Shown: piece by piece, positions 11,260-20,519 of the stretch | Layout of the letters: each line of letters opens with the position of its first letter | Position numbering within the stretch: the first letter of the stretch is position 1 | Translations under genes and position numbers: made by a program | The notes under the pieces: model-generated | Told to the model about the DNA's origin: nothing | Database searches by the model: none | Seen by the model: the letters and a program-made list of their open reading frames with translations, nothing else | Assembly: GCF_030817475.1 (NCBI RefSeq) | Contig: NZ_JAUSZJ010000002.1 | Coordinates: 1,231,501 to 1,295,500, forward strand | Direction of reading: 5' to 3' | Length of the DNA stretch: 64,000 nt | Source: Streptomyces sp. V2I9 | GTDB lineage: Bacteria > Actinomycetota > Actinomycetes > Streptomycetales > Streptomycetaceae

Positions 11260-11916
11260 ATGACGTACAGCGGAGCGGTGAAGGTCGGCGGACCGGCGAG
11301 CGTGCACGAACTGACGGACCTGATGATCTCCAAGGTCGCCGTCGGCTCGATGGACAACAACGCGTATCTGCTGCGTTGCCGGGCCACCGGCGAGCAGCTG
11401 CTGATCGACGCGGCCGCCGAGCCGGAGACCCTGCTCACGCTGATCGGTGACGACGGCATCGCCTCCGTCGTCACCACCCATCGGCACGGGGACCACTGGC
11501 AGGCGCTGGCCGAGGTGGTCGGGGCGACCGGCGCGCGGACGTACGCGGGCCGCTACGACGCCGAGGGCATCCCCGTGCCGACCGACGTCCTGGTCGAGGA
11601 CGGCGACACGATCACCGTCGGCCGGGTCGAGCTGACCGCCCGCCACCTGGTCGGGCACACGCCGGGCTCCATCGCCCTGGTCTACGACGACCCCTACGGC
11701 GCCCCGCACCTGTTCACCGGGGACTGCCTCTTCCCCGGCGGGATCGGGAACACGCGCCAGGACCCCGAGGCGTTCGCGGCCCTGCTGAACGACGTGGAGA
11801 CGAAGCTGTTCGACCGGCTCCCCGACGAGACGTGGGTCTATCCGGGTCACGGCGGCGACACCACGCTCGGTGACGAGCGCCCGCAGCTGCCCGAGTGGCG
11901 CGCCCGCGGCTGGTAG
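11260..11916 (+). CDS. MBL-fold metallo-hydrolase (glyoxalase II-like)
   Basis: 218 residues. The zinc-binding signature THRHGDHW lies at residues 73-80, followed by the GHTPGS motif, an aspartate in FTGDCLF and the last histidine in YPGHGGDT, so all ligands of a binuclear metallo-beta-lactamase fold hydrolase are present. The architecture is that of hydroxyacylglutathione hydrolase-like enzymes; in a mycothiol-using organism the natural thioester would be a mycothiol conjugate, which is inference supported by the MDMPI-like neighbour 10 nt upstream. A strong hairpin follows at 11969. Confidence 0.85.
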   Translation: MTYSGAVKVGGPASVHELTDLMISKVAVGSMDNNAYLLRCRATGEQLLIDAAAEPETLLTLIGDDGIASVVTTHRHGDHWQALAEVVGATGARTYAGRYDAEGIPVPTDVLVEDGDTITVGRVELTARHLVGHTPGSIALVYDDPYGAPHLFTGDCLFPGGIGNTRQDPEAFAALLNDVETKLFDRLPDETWVYPGHGGDTTLGDERPQLPEWRARGW

Positions 11917-11968
11917 CGGCTCCCCCGCGCCGTCCGCCCGGACGGCCCCGGACCCGTACGCACACGAA

Positions 11969-12013
11969 AGCGGCCGGGGTGGAACGGCCTTCGCCGTCTC
12001 CGCCCCGGCCGCT
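11969..12013. terminator. Bidirectional terminator between the MBL hydrolase and terC
   Basis: Perfect 11-bp inverted repeat AGCGGCCGGGG (11969-11979) and CCCCGGCCGCT (12003-12013) around a 23-nt loop that itself contains a smaller hairpin. It lies between convergent genes. Confidence 0.75.
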
Positions 12014-12049
12014 GCCGGTCCGTCCCTGTGCCGCCGGGGCGGCCACGGG

Positions 12050-13066
12050 TCAGTTGAGGGTCTTGCTCTCCTCGCCGGCCGGGCCGGCGGACTCCGCCTT
12101 CCGCGCCTCCTCCGCCTCGGCCGCGGCCGTCTTCCTGCTGGCGATGAGGCTGGTGATCGTGGTGATCACCAGGACACCGCAGATGACGGTGAGCGAGAAC
12201 GGGATGGAGATCTCGGGCACGTGCACCCCCGACTCGTGCAGGGCGTGCAGCACCAGCTTGACGCCGATGAAGCCGAGGATGACCGACAGGCCGTAGCTGA
12301 GGTGGACCAGCTTCTTCAGCAGACCGCCGATGAGGAAGTACAGCTGGCGCAGGCCCATCAGCGCGAACGCGTTGGCCGTGAAGACGATGTACGGGTCCTG
12401 GGTCAGGCCGAAGATCGCCGGGATCGAGTCCAGCGCGAACAGCACGTCGGTCATACCGATGGCGAGCATGACCACCATCAGCGGGGTCAGGACGCGCTTG
12501 CCGTTCTCGCGGATGAAGAGCTTGGTGCCGTGGTACCTGTCGGCGACGCCGAAGCGGTGCTCGATCGACTTCAGGAGGCGGTTCTCCTCGAACTCCTCGT
12601 CCTCCTCGTCGGCCCGCGCCTCCTGGATGAGCTTCCAGGCGGTGTAGATCAGGAACGCGCCGAAGATGTAGAACACCCACGAGAAGTTCGCGATCACGGC
12701 GGCGCCGGCCGCGATGAAGATCGCGCGGAGCACCAGGGCGATCAGCACACCGATCAGCAGAACCCGCTGCTGGAGGTGGGAGGGCACCGAGAACTTCGCC
12801 ATGATCAGGACGAAGACGAAGAGGTTGTCGACGCTCAGCGACTTCTCGGTGATGAATCCCGCGAAGAACTCGCCGGACGCCTTGCTCTCGCCGAACACCA
12901 TGAGGCCGAGTCCGAAGAGGACGGCCAGCACGATCCAGACGACCGTCCAGATTCCGGCTTCCTTGGTCGACACGTCATGGGGCTTGCGCCCGATGAAGAA
13001 GTCGACGGCGATGAGGGCCGACAGACCAAAGATGGTCAGGGCCCATACGGTCCATGAAACGTCCAC
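12050..13066 (-). CDS. TerC/Alx-family integral membrane protein (likely manganese exporter)
   Basis: 338 residues with about eight hydrophobic segments. Family landmarks are an acidic residue in the first helix (ALIAVDFFIG), SLSVDNLFVF, and GMTDVLFALDSIPA, which hold the conserved membrane aspartates. A charged cytoplasmic loop (EEDEEFEEN) divides the two halves, and the tail is acidic. TerC/Alx proteins of this class export Mn2+ and are often controlled by the yybP-ykoY riboswitch, which is present here (13071-13217). The start is GTG 13066, with GGAGG 4 nt upstream; that GGAGG is part of the riboswitch expression platform. It is monocistronic. Confidence 0.93.
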   Translation of the reverse strand: MDVSWTVWALTIFGLSALIAVDFFIGRKPHDVSTKEAGIWTVVWIVLAVLFGLGLMVFGESKASGEFFAGFITEKSLSVDNLFVFVLIMAKFSVPSHLQQRVLLIGVLIALVLRAIFIAAGAAVIANFSWVFYIFGAFLIYTAWKLIQEARADEEDEEFEENRLLKSIEHRFGVADRYHGTKLFIRENGKRVLTPLMVVMLAIGMTDVLFALDSIPAIFGLTQDPYIVFTANAFALMGLRQLYFLIGGLLKKLVHLSYGLSVILGFIGVKLVLHALHESGVHVPEISIPFSLTVICGVLVITTITSLIASRKTAAAEAEEARKAESAGPAGEESKTLN

Positions 13067-13070
13067 TGCG

Positions 13071-13217
13071 CCTCCGGCAGTTCGCTACGGCTACTGATCA
13101 GCGTCGTCGCTGCCGGAGGTCTCTTCCATCCCGCACACGAGGTGTGCCGGGACCGGCGCCCCGGGACCGATAACGGTCCGTATTGACGGGACGTCGCGTA
13201 AGGAGTACTCCCCTCCG
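13071..13217 (-). promoter_or_regulatory. yybP-ykoY manganese riboswitch with RBS-sequestering platform
   Basis: On the minus strand P1 is CGGAGG (13217-13212) with CCTCCG (13119-13114). Just inside P1 is the conserved L1 element GGGGAGTA, then CGTCAAT and a closing hairpin CACACCTCGTGTG, in the same order as in characterised yybP-ykoY RNAs. The 3' strand of P1 belongs to CCTCCGGCAG (13119-13110), which is perfectly complementary over 10 nt to CTGCCGGAGG (13080-13071), the sequence holding the terC ribosome-binding site. The pairings exclude one another: aptamer folding with Mn2+ should free the RBS, giving a translational ON switch. Confidence 0.85.
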
Positions 13218-13225
13218 TTCGTCGA

Positions 13226-13255
13226 AGAGTACAGGCACCACCAAGGGCTGGTAAA
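13226..13255 (-). promoter_or_regulatory. Promoter of the riboswitch-terC transcript
   Basis: Minus strand TTTACC (13255-13250), 18 bp, TACTCT (13231-13226), placing the start of transcription a few bases before P1 of the aptamer. The local A-rich stretch contrasts with the surroundings. Confidence 0.5.
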
Positions 13256-13316
13256 GAAAACGGTAAAGAAATCGTCAAACACGCAGGTGGGGATCGTGTG
13301 AGTTTGGTGTGCCCGG

Positions 13317-15296
13317 TCAGCGTCCGGCGGCTCGGCGGGCTGCCGCGACCGCCGCGAGGGCCTGTTCGAGGACGCTGCTGCCCGGTGGGACCGCCGGGGG
13401 CTCGTAGGTCCAGGCGTGCCCGACCCAGGGGTCGGCGAGATGACTGTCGGAGACCGGGGTGACCCTCAGCAGCGACCGCCACAGCGGGTCGAGCACCGGC
13501 CCGTACGCGCTCGCCTCCTCGCGGTCGGCGACCATCATGAGGTGCACCCCGACCGAGGGGCCCTCGTCCGCGAGGTAGCGGAGCTGGGTGACGGCCCGGT
13601 CGTCGAAACCGTGCGGGAAGTCGTTGACCACCAGCAGCTGCTCGCCGGTGTCCAGGTCGGGCGGGAGCGAGTCGGCCGCGCGGGCCCGCACCGCCATCTG
13701 CACCAGGTCCACCCGCCGGGTGAGATGGGTGAGCACCGCGGCCACGCCCCGGGCCCCGGAGGCGGGCGGTCCGGCGAGGACGCCCGCCTCGACCAGCGGC
13801 GCCAGCGGACCGGCGGCCGAACCCGCCGGGTCGATGACGTGCACCGAGAACTCCCCCGGCGGGTACACCGCCAGCAGCCGCGCCGCGTGGGCGACGGCAC
13901 TCTCCATGGCCAGCCGGCGCAGATGGCCGGTGTCCGTCGAGGCGGCGGCCTCGGACGCCGTCCGGCCGCTGTCCACCCAGATCCCGCGCTCCAGCGGCAG
14001 CCGGACCAGCAACGGGATGCGCAGGTCGGGGCGCTCGGGAAGGTGGAGATCGCCGATGCGCAGGGCCATCGGTATCTCCATGGGAACGCGGTGGGCGTGC
14101 CAGACGGGGTTCCCCCACCCGGCGTACGCGGCCGGGAGCGCGGGCTCGACGACGGCCGCCTCGGCTGCCAGCTGGGCCAGGTCCCGGTCGAGGGCCTCGC
14201 GGGCCCGCGAGGCCAGCTCGTCGCGTTTGGCGCGGGCCTGGTCGCGGGCGCGGTCGCCCGCGCCGCCGATCCGGTTGCGTGGGTCGGACAGGGCCCGGTC
14301 GAGCTCCTGGTCCATCCGGGACTCGGCGAAGTCCACGGCGCTGCGGTAGGCGGCGACGGCGCGGGCGAGATCCTCGAACATGCCCCAGATCTGGTTGTAG
14401 AGGCGCTCGTCCATCGACCAGCCGGTCGCGTCGCCCGCGACCGGCTCGGCGGCCTGTCCGGGCTGGGCGGCGGGCGCGGCGGGCGGGGGCGACGGGGGCG
14501 CCGCGTGCTGCCGTCGCGGGTGCGCGTAGTCGATGGGGCCGCCGGTCGCGGGGCCCGCGCCGTCCGGCTCCGGAGCGGGGTGCGACCGGGCGGGGTGCGG
14601 CGGGGCCGTGGTGGCGGGGTCGGCCAGCGGCTCGGGGGGCTCCGGGGCCGTGGGCGGCGTGGGCGGGAGCTGGTCGGCCGGGCCCGCCGTGTGCCGTACG
14701 CGGTCGCCCCCCGGAGTGCGCGGCGGCGGGGTCACCGAGCGCGCCAGGCCGCGGGTCACGGCCTCCTGGATGGCGGCGGCCAGTCCGGCCGCGTCGTTCA
14801 CACCCTGGTCGGCGAGCATGTCCGCGAGCCCCCCGGCGTACCCCTGCCCGACGGCGCGGACTTTCCAGGCGTCCTGCCGGCGGTAGAGCTCCAGGGCGCT
14901 GACCGCGGACTCGGCATCCAGGCCGGTGAGCGTGAAGGTGGCGATCTCGTCGCCGTCGAGCCCGGTGACGGCGACGAACGGGGCGGGGACGGCGCCGAAC
15001 CGCGTCGGACCGCCGGCCACCGCGGGCAGCGCGAGCAGGACGGTGACGCGGTGGACGCCGGCGGGCAGGGCCTCCAGGTCGACGGCGAGCCGGTGGTCGG
15101 CCGCCGCCTGCTGGGAGACCTCGAGACCGGGGAGCTGGGGTGAGCCGGGGTGGACGATCCGCTCGGCGCCGCCCACCGTGCCCCGCTCGTCGCCGAGGGT
15201 GGCCCCGGCCACGACGGGCGTGCCGGCCGACACCCGGATCTCCAGACGGGTCTGGGGCAGGGTGTGGTTCTGCCCCCGGACCAGTTCGGCCGTCAT
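13317..15296 (-). CDS. TerD-domain protein with degenerate FtsK-like C-terminal domain
   Basis: 659 residues. Residues 1-170 form a TerD-type Ca2+-binding beta-sandwich (VRGQNHTLPQTRLEIRVSAG ... FTLTGLDAESAVSALELYRRQDAWKVRAVGQGYAGGL), normally found in tellurite/stress Ter systems. A long Pro/Ala-rich linker (about 185-285) follows, then a helical segment and a domain (about 400-640) whose order of strands recalls the FtsK/HerA ATPase core: FSVHVIDPAG, then LLVVNDFPHGFDD in the Walker B position and a VGVHLMMVADREEA strand. No G-x-G-K-S/T P-loop is visible, so it is probably not an active ATPase. The upstream gene on the same strand encodes a canonical TerD. Confidence 0.7.
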   Translation of the reverse strand: MTAELVRGQNHTLPQTRLEIRVSAGTPVVAGATLGDERGTVGGAERIVHPGSPQLPGLEVSQQAAADHRLAVDLEALPAGVHRVTVLLALPAVAGGPTRFGAVPAPFVAVTGLDGDEIATFTLTGLDAESAVSALELYRRQDAWKVRAVGQGYAGGLADMLADQGVNDAAGLAAAIQEAVTRGLARSVTPPPRTPGGDRVRHTAGPADQLPPTPPTAPEPPEPLADPATTAPPHPARSHPAPEPDGAGPATGGPIDYAHPRRQHAAPPSPPPAAPAAQPGQAAEPVAGDATGWSMDERLYNQIWGMFEDLARAVAAYRSAVDFAESRMDQELDRALSDPRNRIGGAGDRARDQARAKRDELASRAREALDRDLAQLAAEAAVVEPALPAAYAGWGNPVWHAHRVPMEIPMALRIGDLHLPERPDLRIPLLVRLPLERGIWVDSGRTASEAAASTDTGHLRRLAMESAVAHAARLLAVYPPGEFSVHVIDPAGSAAGPLAPLVEAGVLAGPPASGARGVAAVLTHLTRRVDLVQMAVRARAADSLPPDLDTGEQLLVVNDFPHGFDDRAVTQLRYLADEGPSVGVHLMMVADREEASAYGPVLDPLWRSLLRVTPVSDSHLADPWVGHAWTYEPPAVPPGSSVLEQALAAVAAARRAAGR

Positions 15297-15477
15297 TGCG
15301 CTGTCCCCCTCGACGATGGCCCGCGCGCCGACGGGCGCGGTGCCGTGCTCATGCGGTGCTGTGTTGATGCTGGTGCTGTGTTGGTGCCGTGCCGCGTTGC
15401 CACGGTGCGGTACGGGGGCGATGCCCGTGGGCCGTGCCCTGGCGGCCGCCCCCGCACGTCTGTCTCGGTGCCGGGAT

Positions 15478-16056
15478 CTACAGGTGCGGCAGGATCGACG
15501 GCATCAGGTCCTGGAAGGTGCGGCCGTTGGCCGGGTTCCCGAGGGCCGTCATCTGCCAGCCGGCGCCCGCGCGGTGCACCTTCGCCATGATCTGGGCGGT
15601 GTACTGGCCGCCGCCGTCCAGCGTGTACCGGGCGAGCTCCTGGCCGTTGGTCTCGTCGACGATGCGGCAGAAGGCGTTCTGTACCTCCTGGAACGTCTGC
15701 CCGGTGAAGGAGTTCACCGTGAAGACGATCTGGTCGATGTGGACCGGCACCCGCTGGAGGTCGACGAGGATCGCCTCGTCGTCGCCGCCGGAGCCCGCGC
15801 CGCCGACCAGGTTGTCGCCGGTGTGCTTGACCGAGCCGTCGTCGCTGACGAGGTGCCGGAAGAAGACGACGTCGACCGGCTGCTTGTCGGCGAAGAGCAC
15901 CGCCGAGGCGTCCAGGTCGATCTCACGGGTGCGCGAACCGAACAGGCCTCGGCGCGGAGCCGCCTGCCAGCCGAGCCCCATCCGCACCGCGGTCAGGGTC
16001 CCCCCGTCGCTCTTCTGCAGGTTGATGGCCTGACCCTTGGTCATGTTGACCGTCAC
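15478..16056 (-). CDS. terD: TerD-family calcium-binding stress protein
   Basis: 192 residues from GTG 16056 (GAGGGGA about 5 nt before), four residues before MTKGQAINL, which is another possible start. Family hallmarks are NLQK near the N-terminus, IDLDASA, and the long Ca2+ site GDNLVGGAGSGGDDEAI followed by LVDLQRVP. TerD proteins bind Ca2+ and act in tellurite, phage and cell-envelope stress responses with membrane TerC-type partners. The second TerD gene follows on the same strand after 181 bp, and terC lies further downstream, but terC has its own riboswitch promoter. Confidence 0.93.
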   Translation of the reverse strand: MTVNMTKGQAINLQKSDGGTLTAVRMGLGWQAAPRRGLFGSRTREIDLDASAVLFADKQPVDVVFFRHLVSDDGSVKHTGDNLVGGAGSGGDDEAILVDLQRVPVHIDQIVFTVNSFTGQTFQEVQNAFCRIVDETNGQELARYTLDGGGQYTAQIMAKVHRAGAGWQMTALGNPANGRTFQDLMPSILPHL

Positions 16057-16277
16057 GCGCTGTCCCCTCTCGGCGTTGCCCCGCAACCATCCGTGTGCGG
16101 TTTCCCGCACCCTACGCATCCCACCCCCGGCGGCAGGAGGTTCGGTCCGTTTTTGTGTCGGTCTTGCAACACACCCGGCGCGGCGGGCCGGATGCGGTGG
16201 GAGCGGGCCGTGCACCGGCGCCGGAAGCGGCCCCTCACCGCCCGGCACCGGTGCACGGCCCGCGGGGGCAGCCCGGA

Positions 16278-18407
16278 TCAGGCGAGCCCCGCTTCCTTCA
16301 TCTGACGCAGTTCCTTCTTCAGTTCACCGACCTCGTCGCGGAGCCGGGCGGCCACCTCGAACTGGAGGTCGGCGGCGGCGGCCCGCATCCGGTCGGTCAT
16401 CTCCTCGATGATCCCGGCCAGCTCGGTGGCGGGCCGGTCGCCGCGCACCTCGCCGGTCCTGGCCGCCTTGCCCTTCGCCCCGCCCTTGGCGGCCCTGCCG
16501 CCGAGCGCGGGAACCGGGGCCTTGGCCTCCTTGCCCTGCCGGTACCCGGTGCCGAGGAGCTGCTCGGTGTCGATCTCCTCGCGGGCGATGGTCGAGACGA
16601 TGTCGTTGATCTTCTTGCGCAGCGGCTGGGGGTCGATGCCCCGCTCGGTGTTGTAGGCGATCTGCTTCTCGCGCCGGCGGTTCGTCTCGTCGATCGCCTG
16701 CGCCATGGCCGGAGTCACCTTGTCCGCGTACATGTGGACCTGGCCGGAGACATTGCGGGCCGCGCGGCCGATGGTCTGGATGAGCGAGGTGCCGGAGCGC
16801 AGGAAGCCCTGTTTGTCGGCGTCGAGGATGGCCACGAGCGACACCTCGGGAAGGTCCAGGCCCTCCCGCAGGAGGTTGATGCCGACGAGCACGTCGTACT
16901 CGCCGGAGCGCAGCTCGCGCAGCAGCTCGATGCGGCGCAGCGTGTCGACGTCGCTGTGCAGGTACCGGACCTGGATGCCGAGCTCCAGGAAGTAGTCGGT
17001 GAGGTCCTCCGCCATCTTCTTGGTGAGCGTGGTGACCAGGACCCGCTCGTCCCGCTCGGTGCGCTTGCGGATCTCGTGGACCAGGTCGTCGATCTGGCCC
17101 TCGGTGGGCTTGACCACGACCTCGGGATCGACGAGGCCGGTGGGGCGGATGATCTGCTCGACGAACCCGTCGCCGCGCGAGAGCTCGTACTTCCCCGGCG
17201 TGGCGGAGAGATAGACCGTCTGATCGATCCGCTTCAGGAACTCCTCCCACTTCAGCGGCCGGTTGTCCATGGCGGAGGGCAGCCGGAAGCCGTGGTCGAC
17301 GAGGGTCCGCTTGCGGGAGGCGTCGCCCTCGTACATCGCGCCGATCTGCGGGACCGTGACGTGGGACTCGTCCAGGACGAGCAGGAAGTCGTCCGGGAAG
17401 TAGTCGAGGAGGGTGTTGGGCGCCGTGCCGGGGGCGCGGTCGTCGAAGTGCATCGAGTAGTTCTCCACGCCGGAGCAGGTGCCGATCTGGCGCAGCATCT
17501 CGATGTCGTACGTGGTCCGCATGCGCAGCCGCTGGGCTTCCAGCATCTTGCCCTGCTTCTCCAGCTCCGCCAGGCGCTGTTCCAGCTCCCGCTCGATGCC
17601 GCCGACGGCCTTCTCCATGCGCTCGGGTCCGGCGACGTAGTGGCTGGCGGGGAAGACGTGGACCATGGGGTCCTCGCTGATGATCTCTCCGGTCAGCGGG
17701 TGGAGCGTGGACAGGGCCTCGATCTCGTCGCCGAACATCTCGATGCGGACGGCGAGCTCCTCGTAGACCGGGAAGATCTCGATGGTGTCGCCCCGGACCC
17801 GGAAGGTGCCGCGGGTGAACGCCAGGTCGTTGCGGGTGTACTGCATCTCGACGAAACGGCGCAGCAGCTGGTCCCGGTCGATCTCCTCGCCGACGTCGAG
17901 CCGGACCATGCGGTCCACGTACTCCTGCGGCGTACCGAGGCCGTAGATGCAGGAGACGGAGGCGACCACGACGACGTCGCGCCGGGTGAGCAGGGAATTC
18001 GTCGCGGAGTGCCGCAGCCGCTCGACCTCCTCGTTGATGGAGGAGTCCTTCTCGATGTAGGTGTCCGACTGCGGGACGTACGCCTCGGGCTGGTAGTAGT
18101 CGTAGTACGAGACGAAATACTCCACCGCGTTGTTCGGGAGGAGCTCGCGGAACTCGTTGGCCAGCTGGGCGGCGAGGGTCTTGTTCGGCGCCATCACCAG
18201 GGTGGGGCGCTGCAGCTTCTCGATCATCCAGGCGGTGGTCGCCGACTTGCCGGTGCCGGTCGCGCCGAGCAGGACGACGTCCTTCTCGCCGGCGCGGATG
18301 CGTCGCTCCAGGTCGGCGATGGCCGCCGGCTGGTCGCCGCTGGGCTGATAGGGACTGACGACCTCGAAAGGCCGCACCGAACGTTCGATCTTGGAAACGG
18401 GCCGCAT
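16278..18407 (-). CDS. uvrB: UvrABC system protein B (excinuclease helicase subunit)
   Basis: 709 residues. UvrB verifies damage and positions UvrC. Seen are Walker [10 protein letters not shown] (about 48-56), the beta-hairpin region [20 protein letters not shown] that clamps one DNA strand, DESH in helicase motif II, helicase motifs V and VI (QTIGRAARN), and at the C-terminus a UVR motif ([20 protein letters not shown]) that pairs with UvrC. A Gly/Ala/Lys-rich linker of about 40 residues before the UVR motif makes it slightly longer than E. coli UvrB (673). ATG 18407 has no Shine-Dalgarno and is 6 nt from the -10, so the transcript is probably leaderless. Confidence 0.97.
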   Translation of the reverse strand: MRPVSKIERSVRPFEVVSPYQPSGDQPAAIADLERRIRAGEKDVVLLGATGTGKSATTAWMIEKLQRPTLVMAPNKTLAAQLANEFRELLPNNAVEYFVSYYDYYQPEAYVPQSDTYIEKDSSINEEVERLRHSATNSLLTRRDVVVVASVSCIYGLGTPQEYVDRMVRLDVGEEIDRDQLLRRFVEMQYTRNDLAFTRGTFRVRGDTIEIFPVYEELAVRIEMFGDEIEALSTLHPLTGEIISEDPMVHVFPASHYVAGPERMEKAVGGIERELEQRLAELEKQGKMLEAQRLRMRTTYDIEMLRQIGTCSGVENYSMHFDDRAPGTAPNTLLDYFPDDFLLVLDESHVTVPQIGAMYEGDASRKRTLVDHGFRLPSAMDNRPLKWEEFLKRIDQTVYLSATPGKYELSRGDGFVEQIIRPTGLVDPEVVVKPTEGQIDDLVHEIRKRTERDERVLVTTLTKKMAEDLTDYFLELGIQVRYLHSDVDTLRRIELLRELRSGEYDVLVGINLLREGLDLPEVSLVAILDADKQGFLRSGTSLIQTIGRAARNVSGQVHMYADKVTPAMAQAIDETNRRREKQIAYNTERGIDPQPLRKKINDIVSTIAREEIDTEQLLGTGYRQGKEAKAPVPALGGRAAKGGAKGKAARTGEVRGDRPATELAGIIEEMTDRMRAAAADLQFEVAARLRDEVGELKKELRQMKEAGLA

Positions 18408-18413
18408 GCATCC

Positions 18414-18436
18414 ACCGTACGGCGCGCCACTGACAA
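18414..18436 (-). promoter_or_regulatory. RecA-NDp DNA-damage promoter of uvrB
   Basis: Minus strand TTGTCAGTG, 8 bp, TACGGT: a perfect match to TTGTCRGTG-N8-TANNNT. The -10 ends 6 nt before the uvrB ATG, predicting a leaderless, damage-inducible, LexA-independent transcript. This is the best copy of four in the window. Confidence 0.85.
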
Positions 18437-18446
18437 CGGCCTCGGA

Positions 18447-19364
18447 TCAGCGGCGGCGGGCGCTGCCGGCGTCCTCCCGGACGAGACGCCGCGCGTTCTC
18501 CCGGACGGTGCGCAGCGCCTCGTCCCGGACCGTGCTCCGCCCCGGCCGTCGCTGGTGGGGGGCCGGGGCGGGGCCCGAGGGCCATCCGGCGCGCGGGTCC
18601 CGGCCGGCCGGTTCGCCCGTCACCGCGCCGGGGTCGAACAGGAGCACCACGGCGGCCAGGAGCAGGAAGCAGCCGGGGCCGACCAGCATGGGGCCGATGA
18701 TCTCGGCGGGCCGGTCGCCGGGCAGGACGTCGGCCAGGTCGGACGGCAGGGTCGGCGGCAGGTGGAGGTGCACGTCGAGTGCGGCCATGCCGGTGTAGTG
18801 CATCCCGGTCACCGCGACGGCCATCAGGATGCTCGCGCCGAGGCCGGAGAGGGCTCCCCGGAGGGTGACGGCCGCCCACAGCGCGCCCGTGGCGGCGCAT
18901 CCGGCGATCAGCACCGAGAGGGCGACGAGCGGGGTGTCGTACGCGAACCGCGCGTCCATGCGCATGCCCGCCATGCCGAGGTAGTGCATCGACGCGATGC
19001 CCAGGCCGGTGATGGTGCCGCCGGTGATCAGCGCCATGCGGGTCGCGCCCCGGTACCCGACAATGAAGATGCCGATGCCGATCATCACCACGGCCACGGC
19101 CAGGCCGGCGAAGGTGAGGGGCTTGTCGTAGGAGATCGGGGTCTCCCGGACGGTGAAACCGGTCATGGCGACGAAGTGCATCGTCCAGACCCCGGAGCCG
19201 ATGGACAGCGAGCCCAGCGCCAGCCAGCCGGCCCGGCGGCCACGTGTCGTACGAAGGGACCGGGTGGTGCAGCGGAGCCCGAGGGCGGCTCCCAGGGCGG
19301 CCATGAGGAACGCCGCGACCGGGGTCACCAGTCCGTAGGTGAATCCGTCGACCGTTCCCTGCAT
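18447..19364 (-). CDS. MHYT-domain membrane sensor protein
   Basis: 305 residues from ATG 19364 (GAAGG about 10 nt upstream); the further upstream start adds a sequence with no membrane character. Seven hydrophobic helices hold three MHYT-type motifs: MHFVAM, MHYLGM and MHYTGM, spaced about 65-80 residues apart. The Met/His residues are thought to coordinate copper and sense O2, CO or NO. Most MHYT proteins carry GGDEF/EAL or kinase output domains; here the cytoplasmic tail is only about 80 residues, Pro/Arg-rich and without an enzymatic domain, so the output is unknown. A 5' region of 230 bp separates it from the glycerophosphodiesterase gene on the other strand. Confidence 0.88.
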   Translation of the reverse strand: MQGTVDGFTYGLVTPVAAFLMAALGAALGLRCTTRSLRTTRGRRAGWLALGSLSIGSGVWTMHFVAMTGFTVRETPISYDKPLTFAGLAVAVVMIGIGIFIVGYRGATRMALITGGTITGLGIASMHYLGMAGMRMDARFAYDTPLVALSVLIAGCAATGALWAAVTLRGALSGLGASILMAVAVTGMHYTGMAALDVHLHLPPTLPSDLADVLPGDRPAEIIGPMLVGPGCFLLLAAVVLLFDPGAVTGEPAGRDPRAGWPSGPAPAPHQRRPGRSTVRDEALRTVRENARRLVREDAGSARRR

Positions 19365-19594
19365 GTGCGTACGCCCTTCGAGACAGCCCGGGGTCGAGGA
19401 AGGTCCCCAAGGGGCGAGTCCCGGCAGACAGACAAAGAACCCCCACCCTATCGGCACGCGTCGGTGCCGGGAGCCCGTGGTGGCACCCGGTACCGAAGGT
19501 TCCGTTCATGTCACGGCCATCGCCACCCCGCCGGGCGTTGGCGGGGCGCTGTCACTCTCTGCGTGTCCGCACACTCCCGACGTGAGGAGTCCCC

Positions 19595-20482
19595 GTGTTC
19601 GTCCGCACCGCAACCGTCTCCGCCACGGCCGCCGCCCTGTTCGGCGCCGGCGCCCTGCTGCTGCCCGCCGACCGGCCCGAGGCGCCGGACCAGGTCTCCG
19701 CGCAGCGGGCGGACCCGGTCGTCGTGGCCCACCGGGGAGCGTCCGGTTACGCGCCGGAGAACACCCTCGCCGCCGTCGACGCCGCCGAGGCGCTCGGCAT
19801 CGACTGGGTCGAGAACGACGTCCACCGCACCCGCGACGGCGTTCTCGTCGTGCTGCACGACACCGGCCTGAAGCGCACGACGGACGTCGAGCAGGTCTTC
19901 CCCGACCGTGCCCCCTGGGCGGTCAAGGACTTCACCGCGGCGGAGCTGGCGAAACTGGATGCGGGCAGCTGGTTCGGCACGCAGTTCGCCGGGGCGCGGA
20001 TTCCGACGCTCACCCAGTTCCTGGACCGCCTGGAGCGCAACCGGCAGAAGCTCCTCCTGGAGATCAAGAGCCCGGCGACCTATCCGGGCATCGAGCACGA
20101 CATCATCCGGACGCTGGGTCGTTCGGGGTGGCTGGACCGCTCCCACGTGCGCAGCCGGCTGGTCATCCAGAGCTTCGGCGCGGACAGCGTCAAGGAGATC
20201 CACCGTCTGCGCCCGGACGTCACGACCGGCTTCCTGGGCACCCCGGCGGTGGCCGACCTGCCCTCGTACGCGGCGTTCACCGATCAGATCAACCCCTCGT
20301 ACGCGACGATCGGCGCCGACTACGTGGCGGCCGTCCAGCGGCTCAAGGGCGCGCACGGCAAGCGGCTGCGGGTGAACACCTGGACGGTGAACAAGGCGGC
20401 GGACGCGGTGAAGGCGCGTGATCTGGGGGTCGACGGGATCATCACCAACTTCCCCGACGTGGTGCGCGACGCGACGAGCTGA
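19595..20482 (+). CDS. glpQ: Secreted glycerophosphodiester phosphodiesterase
   Basis: 295 residues. GTG 19595 with GAGGAG 6-7 nt upstream opens a signal peptide (hydrophobic ATAAALFGAGALLL). The GDPD TIM barrel shows the catalytic and metal residues: VVVAHRGASGYAPENT (first His-Arg and Glu), DWVENDVHRTRDG (Glu, Asp, His), LVVLHDTGLKRTT (second His-Asp), LLLEIKSP (Glu) and the late VNTWTVN. It hydrolyses glycerophosphodiesters released from phospholipids or teichoic acids to glycerol-3-phosphate and the alcohol, outside the cell. It appears to be a single-gene unit. Confidence 0.93.
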   Translation: MFVRTATVSATAAALFGAGALLLPADRPEAPDQVSAQRADPVVVAHRGASGYAPENTLAAVDAAEALGIDWVENDVHRTRDGVLVVLHDTGLKRTTDVEQVFPDRAPWAVKDFTAAELAKLDAGSWFGTQFAGARIPTLTQFLDRLERNRQKLLLEIKSPATYPGIEHDIIRTLGRSGWLDRSHVRSRLVIQSFGADSVKEIHRLRPDVTTGFLGTPAVADLPSYAAFTDQINPSYATIGADYVAAVQRLKGAHGKRLRVNTWTVNKAADAVKARDLGVDGIITNFPDVVRDATS

Positions 20483-20519
20483 CGTGGCGGGGGCGGGCCG
20501 GCCGTCGTCCGGCCCGTCG

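Noticed and set aside
16095..19871. Open frame of 1258 codons on the plus strand opposite uvrB and the MHYT gene
   Set aside because: It is the antisense shadow of high-G+C genes: Asp/Gly/Val/Leu-rich composition, no domain motif, while the opposite strand encodes complete UvrB and MHYT proteins.
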